Source of the DNA: Flavobacterium frigidarium DSM 17623
GTDB taxonomy: Bacteria; Bacteroidota; Bacteroidia; Flavobacteriales; Flavobacteriaceae
Assembly (NCBI RefSeq): GCF_000425505.1
Contig: NZ_AUDO01000013.1
Coordinates: 1-64,000 of the forward strand
Length of the DNA stretch: 64,000 nucleotides
Reading direction: 5' to 3'
Positions 57,655 to 64,000 of this stretch are shown piece after piece. The notes under the pieces are model-generated. The model ran no database searches and was not told the DNA's origin. It was given only the letters and a program-made list of their open reading frames with translations. Position 1 is the stretch's first letter, and each line of letters begins with the position of its first letter. Position numbers and translations under genes: made by a program.

Positions 57655-59289
57655 ATGAAAAGAGCTATATACCTACTTTTAATTCTATTTTGTTCTACTG
57701 TTTTTGCGCAACAAAAGCGAGTAGTAACTGCAATAGATACCACAAAAAACAAAATTGGAGCCGAATTTAAGCTCACCGTAAGAACAGATGTAGACACCTT
57801 GTCTAAAGTCGTTTTTCCAGGTTTAAAAAATATTGGAGCGTTAGAAGTTATTAAATCGTATCCTATCGATACTGTTAGAAAGAACGATCGATACGAACTA
57901 ATAAAAAAGTACGGTTTAACTCAATTTGATTCTGGAAGCTACACCATTCCAAGTATCAAAATCATGATTAATAGCAAGCCGTATTACTCAGATTCAATAC
58001 GTGTTGATGTTGCTAATGTGCAAGTAGATACATTAAAGCAAAAAATGTATGACATTAAAGATATTACAGCTGCCGAAAGCCCAATGGGTAACTGGTGGAA
58101 ATATCTCTTAGTGTTCTTATTGCTTGTAGGAATAGGAGCATTAGTTTATTATATCGTTAAAAAACGCCAACAGAAAAAAATAGAAGAAGAGGTTTATAAA
58201 ACTCCTATCGAAAAAGCGACAAGCTTACTAAATAACTTGGAGCAAAAAGAATTATGGCAAAAAGGAGAGGTGAAATCATACTACTCTGAACTTACTGATA
58301 TTGCTAGAAATTATATCGAAGAAGCCATAGAAATTCCAGCAATGGAAAGTACAACGGCCGAATTAATTGCAGGATTGCGCGCAGCATCATTAAAAAAGAA
58401 AATGACGCTGACTCCTGAAACTATCGAAAACTTAGAACGTGTCTTGAAACAAGCAGATTTAGTGAAATTTGCCAAATCAAAACCATTAGATTTCGAAATT
58501 ACAGAGGATAAAAACAAAATCCAACGTGTTATTTTGACTTTGGACGACGCCATTCCAGTTGAGGTTGAAGTGGAAGAGGACGCAATATTGAACGAAGCGC
58601 AAAGACAAAAACAAGTTGCAATTCAATTAAAGAAAAAAAGAACCAAACGTATTGCCACGGCTATAGCATCAGTGCTACTATTGATCATCTTAGTAACTAC
58701 TTATTTTATTGCAACTAGAGGATTTACCTATGTAAAAGATAATGTTTTAGGAAATGTTTCTAAGGAATTGCTTGAAGGAGAATGGGTAAAAAGTGAATAC
58801 GGAAACCCTGGTGTTATCATCGAAACGCCTAAAGTATTAAAACGTATTGATCTCACTAAGTCTCTTCCTAAAAACGGATTAGCTTTAATCAAGGAGATGA
58901 ATTCATTTGCTTACGGTAGCGTTTCAGATAATTTCTATTTGATGGTTTCTACTTATAAATACAAGCAAGATACCACAACAGTAGACTTGAAAAAATCGAT
59001 GGAGGTGAGTTTGCAAACATTAGAATCGCAAGGGGCCTTGAATATGATTGTTAAACAAGAGGATTTTCAAACTCCAGAGGGCGTTAGCGGTTTAAAAGGA
59101 TATGGAACATTCTCTAGAGTTAATCAATTAACAAGTAGTAGTGAGAAGTTGTACTATGAGCTATTGTTATTTGGACAAGAGGGCGGTTTACAACAAATTA
59201 TGATTTTTCATGAAGAGGGAGATGCCTACGCAAATCAAATTTCGGATAGAATATTGAGTTCTGTCGAATTAAAAAAAGTAAGTAAATAA
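57655..59289 (+). CDS. Bat operon membrane protein with two TM helices
   Basis: This 544-aa protein is typical of Bacteroidota bat operons but has no settled name. The signal peptide (VFAQQ at 16-20) is followed by a periplasmic beta domain at about 22-130, like the start of BatD. A first TM helix is near 142-165 (KYLLVFLLLVGIGALVYYIV) and a cytosolic helical domain, DUF4381-like, runs about 175-325. A second TM helix near 331-350 precedes a C-terminal soluble domain (about 365-540). Its stop overlaps the batA ATG by one base, so the two are coupled. Confidence 0.8.
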   Translation: MKRAIYLLLILFCSTVFAQQKRVVTAIDTTKNKIGAEFKLTVRTDVDTLSKVVFPGLKNIGALEVIKSYPIDTVRKNDRYELIKKYGLTQFDSGSYTIPSIKIMINSKPYYSDSIRVDVANVQVDTLKQKMYDIKDITAAESPMGNWWKYLLVFLLLVGIGALVYYIVKKRQQKKIEEEVYKTPIEKATSLLNNLEQKELWQKGEVKSYYSELTDIARNYIEEAIEIPAMESTTAELIAGLRAASLKKKMTLTPETIENLERVLKQADLVKFAKSKPLDFEITEDKNKIQRVILTLDDAIPVEVEVEEDAILNEAQRQKQVAIQLKKKRTKRIATAIASVLLLIILVTTYFIATRGFTYVKDNVLGNVSKELLEGEWVKSEYGNPGVIIETPKVLKRIDLTKSLPKNGLALIKEMNSFAYGSVSDNFYLMVSTYKYKQDTTTVDLKKSMEVSLQTLESQGALNMIVKQEDFQTPEGVSGLKGYGTFSRVNQLTSSSEKLYYELLLFGQEGGLQQIMIFHEEGDAYANQISDRILSSVELKKVSK

Positions 59290-60290
59290 TGGGTAAGATA
59301 ACTTTTTTAAATCCTGAATTTTTCTGGTTGTTTCTTTTAATTCCATTAGCAATAGTGTGGTTAATCTATACTAGAAAAGATCAGGCAGCAACTTTAAAAA
59401 TCAGTTCGATTCAAGGTTTCAAAGCTAATGATACTTTCTGGGTTAAATTGAGACCTTATTTGAGTGCTTTTCGTTTATTGGCGCTAAGCTCAATGATTGT
59501 CGCTTTGGCTCGACCAAGAACGGTAGATGTGAGCAATAAAACTAAAACTACAAAAGGAATTGATATTGTTATGGCGGTAGATGTTTCTGGAAGTATGCTC
59601 GCAAAAGATTTAAAGCCCAATCGTATGGAAGCTTTAAAGAGAGTAGCGGCAGATTTTGCTGGTGAACGTCCTAATGACCGCATAGGGTTAGTTGTGTACG
59701 CATCTGAAGCTTATACAAAAACACCCGTAACAAGCGATAAAGCAGTTGTTCTTGAAGCAATTAAAAGCATTAAATATGATAATGTTTTACAAGATGGTAC
59801 TGGAATTGGTATGGGTCTTGCAACAGCAGTAAATAGATTGAAAGATAGTCAAGCTAAGAGTAAAGTAATTATCTTACTTACAGATGGTGTAAACAATGCG
59901 GGTTTTATCGAACCTGAAACGGCAGCTGATATTGCTAGACAGTATGGTATCAAAGTGTATACCATAGGAATTGGTACAAATGGGATGGCTGAATTTCCTT
60001 ATGCGATAGGCCCAAATGGACAGTTCTTGTTCCAAAGAATGAAAGTCGAAATCGACGAACGTTTAATGCAAAGTATCGCTAAAAAAACCGACGGAAAGTA
60101 TTTTAGAGCAACTAGTAATAGCAAGTTAGCTGAGATCTACGGCGAAATAAATAAACTAGAAACTACCGAAATCGAAGAGCTTAAGTTTTATGACTATGAT
60201 GAAAAATTCAGACCTTTTGTATTATTAGCGGGACTGCTTTTATTGATAGAAATAGGATTGCGAAATACAGTATATAGAAGTTTTATTTAG
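59289..60290 (+). CDS. batA: BatA, membrane vWA protein
   Basis: This inner-membrane von Willebrand factor A protein has 333 aa. TM helices are at about 10-27 and 57-74. The vWA domain (88-290) has MIDAS Asp98-Val-Ser100-Gly-Ser102. A final helix near 308-325 (FVLLAGLLLLIEIGL) anchors the end. It works with BatB and MoxR in the envelope; the precise activity is unknown. It starts on the last base of the upstream stop codon. Confidence 0.93.
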   Translation: MGKITFLNPEFFWLFLLIPLAIVWLIYTRKDQAATLKISSIQGFKANDTFWVKLRPYLSAFRLLALSSMIVALARPRTVDVSNKTKTTKGIDIVMAVDVSGSMLAKDLKPNRMEALKRVAADFAGERPNDRIGLVVYASEAYTKTPVTSDKAVVLEAIKSIKYDNVLQDGTGIGMGLATAVNRLKDSQAKSKVIILLTDGVNNAGFIEPETAADIARQYGIKVYTIGIGTNGMAEFPYAIGPNGQFLFQRMKVEIDERLMQSIAKKTDGKYFRATSNSKLAEIYGEINKLETTEIEELKFYDYDEKFRPFVLLAGLLLLIEIGLRNTVYRSFI

Positions 60291-60390
60291 TATCCTAACC
60301 CTAGTCATTCCTTAAGGAAAAGGAGACTGAACGTGAAAATTGGAATCTAAAATTTGTCTTGATAGTACGAGACTGATATTTAAAAATAAT

Positions 60391-61422
60391 ATGGAATTAG
60401 ACGAATCAAAATATTTATACCTGCTTTTCTTATTACCAGTGGTGGTGGCTTTATTCCTTTTCAATTTGTATTGGAAAAGAAAGAAACAACGCGAATTTGG
60501 AGATCTTGAATTAGTTAAAAAATTAAGTCCTGAAAGCTCTACATTCAAACCAGTTTTAAAATTGGTGGTTATAGTACTGGCGTTTCTTGGATTAATTTTT
60601 GGATTAGTGAATCCTAAGATTGGAACTAAGATGGAAACGGTAAAGCGTGAAGGAATCGATATTGTCTTTGCAATGGACGTTTCTAAGAGTATGCTTGCTG
60701 AGGATATCGCCCCAAGCCGTCTTGAAAAAAGCAAACAAATTGTTTCTCAAATTATCAATCAACTAGGGAACGACCGCATAGGAATCGTGGCTTATGCAGG
60801 AAGTGCTTTTCCTGTGCTGCCTATTACAAGTGATTACAGCGTTGCTAAGATGTTCTTGCAGAGCATGAGTCCTGACATGGTTTCTTCTCAAGGAACTTCG
60901 CTTGATGAAGCAATACAATTATCGGGTACGTACTTTGATGATAAAAGCAAAACAAGCAAATTATTGATTTTAATTTCTGATGGTGAAGATCATTCAGAAG
61001 GTGCTCAAGTTGCAGCAGAGGAGGCAAACAAACAAGGAATGCGCATTGTTACCATTGGGCTAGGAACCGAAAAAGGTGGAACAATCCCACTAAAAGTAAA
61101 TGGTAAAGTACAAAGTTACCAACGCGATAATAACGATGAAGTGGTGGTGACCAAATTAAATCGTGCTAGTTTACAGGCTATAGCCAAAGCGACTAAAGGT
61201 GGTTATGTTGATGGAAACAATACTAAGGAAGTTCTTGAATACATAAAAAACACGCTAAATACCATTCAAAAAACAGAATTTGAAGCCACGCAAATGGCCG
61301 ACTTTCAATCGCAATTTCAATGGTTTTTAGGGATTGCTTTTGCTTTGTTATTCTTAGACCTTTTCTTCTTAGAAAGAAAAACCGAATGGGTAAAAAAATT
61401 GAATCTATTTAATGAAAAGTAA
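60391..61422 (+). CDS. batB: BatB, membrane vWA protein
   Basis: This second vWA protein has 343 aa and the same plan as BatA. TM helices are at about 9-28 and 57-73, the vWA domain at about 85-285, and a C-terminal helix at WFLGIAFALLFLDLFFLE. The MIDAS motif is Asp96-Val-Ser98-Lys-Ser100. ATG 60391 is preferred because the longer frame, from TTG 60340, lacks a promoter or family support and would put polar residues before the first helix. It probably pairs with BatA. Confidence 0.92.
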   Translation: MELDESKYLYLLFLLPVVVALFLFNLYWKRKKQREFGDLELVKKLSPESSTFKPVLKLVVIVLAFLGLIFGLVNPKIGTKMETVKREGIDIVFAMDVSKSMLAEDIAPSRLEKSKQIVSQIINQLGNDRIGIVAYAGSAFPVLPITSDYSVAKMFLQSMSPDMVSSQGTSLDEAIQLSGTYFDDKSKTSKLLILISDGEDHSEGAQVAAEEANKQGMRIVTIGLGTEKGGTIPLKVNGKVQSYQRDNNDEVVVTKLNRASLQAIAKATKGGYVDGNNTKEVLEYIKNTLNTIQKTEFEATQMADFQSQFQWFLGIAFALLFLDLFFLERKTEWVKKLNLFNEK

Positions 61423-61467
61423 TTGCAAGCTATAGCAAATGCAGTCTTTTTTTGATGAACAGAATAA

Positions 61468-62250
61468 ATGAAAATGAGAAATATTAAAATATACATGTCC
61501 GCTTTTGTGCTCTTCCTTTTTATAGGGATAGGTACTACATACGCTCAAGAAAAAGATAATATTTTACCAGAAGCTAATAAAGAATATACGGCTAAAAATT
61601 ATGTTGATGCTGAGGCAAATTACAGAGTCTCAAATTCAAAATTTTCTAGTAAAACAAATTCAGCTTATAATTTAGGGAACGCGATTTACAGACAAAATCA
61701 AGCTTCAGAGGCAAAGTATGCTTATGCAAATGCTTTGAAAACGGCAATGACGGCTACTCAAAAACATAAAGCATTTCACAATTTAGGCAATGTGTTTATG
61801 AAGGAGAAAAATTATACTGAGGCTGTCGAGGCTTATAAAAATGCTTTAAGAAACAATCCTTCAGATGATGAAACAAGGTACAATTATGCTTTAGCTAAAA
61901 AAATGTTGAAAGAGAATCCGCCAAAAGACGATAAGGATAAAAAAGACGACAAAAAAGATAAGGATAAGAACAAAGACAAGAAGGATCAAGATAAAAAAGA
62001 TCAAGACAAGAAGGACGATAAGAAAGACGGCGATAAAGATAAAAAGGACGACAAAAAAGACGGAGATAAGGATAAAAAGGACGGTAAAAATGATAACAAT
62101 GGGGAACCTAAACAAGAACCTGGAGGAATGTCACCGCAACGTTTAAAAAATCTTTTGAATGCTGTTAATAACGAAGAAAAGAAAGTTCAAGATAAGGTGA
62201 ATGCCAACAAAGTAAAAGGTAAAGCAACTAAAACAGAGAAAGACTGGTAA
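61468..62250 (+). CDS. batC: BatC, TPR protein with Lys/Asp-rich tail
   Basis: This exported tetratricopeptide-repeat protein has 260 aa. The signal peptide ends near TTYAQ (23-27). TPR units lie at about 30-150 (NSAYNLGNAIYRQNQASEAKY, then HNLGNVFMKEKNYTEAVEAY). Residues 152-215 are almost only Lys and Asp, including an 11-residue unit KDDKKDGDKDK that occurs twice in tandem. A short basic end follows. BatC is thought to scaffold periplasmic partners. The highly charged tail is probably disordered and extended. Confidence 0.92.
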   Translation: MKMRNIKIYMSAFVLFLFIGIGTTYAQEKDNILPEANKEYTAKNYVDAEANYRVSNSKFSSKTNSAYNLGNAIYRQNQASEAKYAYANALKTAMTATQKHKAFHNLGNVFMKEKNYTEAVEAYKNALRNNPSDDETRYNYALAKKMLKENPPKDDKDKKDDKKDKDKNKDKKDQDKKDQDKKDDKKDGDKDKKDDKKDGDKDKKDGKNDNNGEPKQEPGGMSPQRLKNLLNAVNNEEKKVQDKVNANKVKGKATKTEKDW

Positions 62251-62338
62251 GATTTAATTGGCTATTTGTGGATTTGTTTCTTTCGAAAACAAGCACTACT
62301 CAGAATCATATTCGCGAATAAATGAATAAACATTAATA

Positions 62339-64000
62339 ATGAAGAAATTTTTATTTTTAATACTGTTAAGCTTTCAGGGACTTCTTGCTCAGGTGCAATT
62401 TGAAGCAAAAGTTAGCAAGACAACATTAGGCCTTAATGAGAGGCTACGTATTGATTTTGCCATGAATATTGATGGAGATAATTTTAACGAACCTTCTTTT
62501 GACGGTTTTAGGGTTATCGCTGGACCTAGTCAACAAGTGAGTCAGTCGTGGGTAAATGGTAAGAGCTCTTTCGAGAAAATTTACTCTTATTATTTGTTGC
62601 CTACTCAAAAGGGGACTATAACCATTAAATCGGCTACGATTGAATATAACGGACAAGTTTTTAAAACGAGTCCAGTAAAAGTAAACGTTACTAACGCAGT
62701 TGAACAACCTAAGGATCCTAACGACACTAGTATTTCTGCTGATGATAACTTATATCTTGTAGCAGATGTTTCTAAGACAAATCCTTATTTGAATGAGCCT
62801 ATATCGGTGGTTTATAAATTGTATTTTAGTAACAACATTGGGATTTCTAATTTAGGAGAATTAAGTAAGCCTAAGTACAATGATTTTTGGAGTCAGAATA
62901 TTGACATGAACCAACAATTTACGGCGCAACAATCCATGTTCAAAGGACGTGAGTTTCGTTATATTGTTCTTAAAAAGGTGGTTTTATATCCTCAAAAATC
63001 AGGTAAACTAGCTATTGAGCCACTTGTGTTAGATGTAGAGGTGCAATTACCAACGAATAGACGTGATGTTTATGGTAGAATGCAAATTCGAAATGAAAAT
63101 AAAAGAATTTCGGCTGGTGCCAAAACGATTGCTGTAAGAGCACTCCCTGAAAAAGGAAAACCAGATGACTTCACAGGAGCAGTAGGTTCGTTTGACTTTA
63201 AAGTGACGCCGTCTAAAACTAGTTTAAAAAATGGTGAAAGTTTAGATCTTACTGTAAGCGTTACTGGAAAAGGAAACATGAAATTGTTTAGTTTGCCAGA
63301 GCCAGTAGTTCCAAACGCTCTTGAAAAATATGATCCTGTTCATGAAGAAGATGTAAAAACTTCTCTTGCTGGGATGTCAGGTAAAATATCAGATCGGTAT
63401 ACTATTGTGCCACAGTACAGAGGAAATTATCCTGTAAAACCTATTCGTTTTTCTTATTTTGATGTTACTTCAGGTACTTATAAAGTCGCAGTATCACCAG
63501 AGATTATGATCAATGTGTTAAGCGGTCCAACAGATACTCGCGCTAAGGATAGTTTGAAAGCAAACTCAGGTAAAAATGCTATTGATATTGAGCAATTTAA
63601 ATACATCAAACTAGATACACAATTGCAAGCGACAAATGAGAAAGACTTCTTTGGTTCTAAGTTGTACTTATTGCTATTGTTACTGCCGTTCTTATTAGTG
63701 CCAATTGTAATTTTAGCCAAGAATAAAAAAGATGCTCTTGATGGTGATGTAGTAGGAAATAAAATTAGAAGAAACAATAAGCTAGCTAGAAAGTATTTAT
63801 CACAAGCTAAAAAACAGATCAATAATAAAGAACCGTTTTATGTTGCTCTTGAAAAAGCAATGCATAATTTCTTGAAAGCGAAGTTGCATATTGAAACTTC
63901 AGAGATGAGTAAGGACAATATTAAAATTATCCTGCTAGATAAAAATGCAAATCCTACTACTGTAGATGATTTTATCACGCTTACTGAAAACTGTGAAGTG
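62339..64000 (+). CDS. batD: BatD (oxygen tolerance family), C-terminus cut by window edge
   Basis: The frame opens at ATG 62339 and stays open for 554 codons to the edge. It starts with a signal peptide (KKFLFLILLSFQGLLAQ) and has a long periplasmic beta-sandwich region at about 20-435. Typical strands include FRVIAGPSQQVSQSWVNGK and DLTVSVTGKGNMKLFSLPEP. A TM helix lies at 442-460 (LYLLLLLLPFLLVPIVILA), and a cytosolic helical domain follows (ARKYLSQAKKQINNKEPFY). This is the BatD order. It is membrane-bound and co-transcribed with batC. A batE gene would be expected just beyond the edge. Confidence 0.92.
   Translation, partial: MKKFLFLILLSFQGLLAQVQFEAKVSKTTLGLNERLRIDFAMNIDGDNFNEPSFDGFRVIAGPSQQVSQSWVNGKSSFEKIYSYYLLPTQKGTITIKSATIEYNGQVFKTSPVKVNVTNAVEQPKDPNDTSISADDNLYLVADVSKTNPYLNEPISVVYKLYFSNNIGISNLGELSKPKYNDFWSQNIDMNQQFTAQQSMFKGREFRYIVLKKVVLYPQKSGKLAIEPLVLDVEVQLPTNRRDVYGRMQIRNENKRISAGAKTIAVRALPEKGKPDDFTGAVGSFDFKVTPSKTSLKNGESLDLTVSVTGKGNMKLFSLPEPVVPNALEKYDPVHEEDVKTSLAGMSGKISDRYTIVPQYRGNYPVKPIRFSYFDVTSGTYKVAVSPEIMINVLSGPTDTRAKDSLKANSGKNAIDIEQFKYIKLDTQLQATNEKDFFGSKLYLLLLLLPFLLVPIVILAKNKKDALDGDVVGNKIRRNNKLARKYLSQAKKQINNKEPFYVALEKAMHNFLKAKLHIETSEMSKDNIKIILLDKNANPTTVDDFITLTENCEV

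Noticed and set aside
60340..60390. TTG start extending BatB by 17 residues
   Set aside because: The extension is polar, before a typical BatB start, and ATG 60391 is available.
61891..62115. Hydrophobic minus-strand frame opposite the end of batC
   Set aside because: It is the antisense of Lys/Asp codons, which read as Phe, Leu, Ile and Val; an artefact of low complexity.

Overview
The window is AT-rich chromosomal DNA from a member of the Bacteroidota, most likely a Flavobacteriaceae species close to Flavobacterium. Four things support this. Promoters follow the Bacteroidota pattern (TTG or TTTG, 17-23 bp, TAnnTTTG). Start regions mostly lack a Shine-Dalgarno sequence. Lineage-typical families occur (DUF5689, DUF3078, DUF2480, short-chain threonine dehydrogenase, a moxR-bat operon, a TonB receptor with a carboxypeptidase-like N-terminal domain). 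Several spacers carry repeat types common in this group. I found no tRNA, rRNA, CRISPR array, insertion sequence or prophage gene.

Layout. 1-6.1 kb: a tandem repeat with a promoter facing out of the window, rseP (-), an old yellow enzyme, a roughly 125-bp tandem repeat array, a Gfo/Idh/MocA oxidoreductase and an MFS permease. 6.1-12.8 kb: a TonB receptor and DUF5689 lipoprotein pair, an FKBP lipoprotein and hflX. 12.9-17.4 kb: an accessory-looking stretch with an AraC regulator, a small CxxC/coiled-coil protein, an NmrA-like reductase, a flavin monooxygenase carrying an N-terminal CxxCxGxG module, and an unknown 190-aa protein. 17.4-28.2 kb (-): a DUF3078 protein, then the SUF iron-sulfur system. 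SUF is in two blocks, sufA-sufB-[four-helix-bundle gene]-sufC-sufD and sufS-lipoprotein-sufE-DUF59-DUF2480. An oppositely oriented serine hydrolase gene and a dispersed repeat separate them.

28.4-38.2 kb: a YjgN-like membrane protein with an M48 peptidase, an MBL hydrolase, an S8 and an M1 peptidase, a small membrane protein, an amine-oxidase-like flavoprotein and threonine dehydrogenase (-). 38.3-48.7 kb: a lipoprotein overlapping mfd, an AraC regulator, an ACT-like protein, YraN and LD-carboxypeptidase, an EEP nuclease, 3-hydroxyanthranilate dioxygenase and a class II cyclic-nucleotide phosphodiesterase. 48.9-55.4 kb: an ALDH7-like dehydrogenase, a beta-barrel protein, a metallophosphoesterase, an AlbA_2 protein, an SDR and an aldo/keto reductase. 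55.5-64 kb: moxR, DUF58, a two-TM protein, batA, batB, batC and batD, the last cut by the window edge.

Most of the window is ordinary housekeeping. I see no clearly new multi-gene system. The points most worth checking are the interrupted suf operon with heptad-flanked cargo, the CxxCxGxG-monooxygenase fusion, the three dispersed palindromic elements, the 125-bp array and the repeat plus promoter at the left edge. Several start codons were moved downstream of the longest reading frame because a promoter -7 element or a better ATG decides them.
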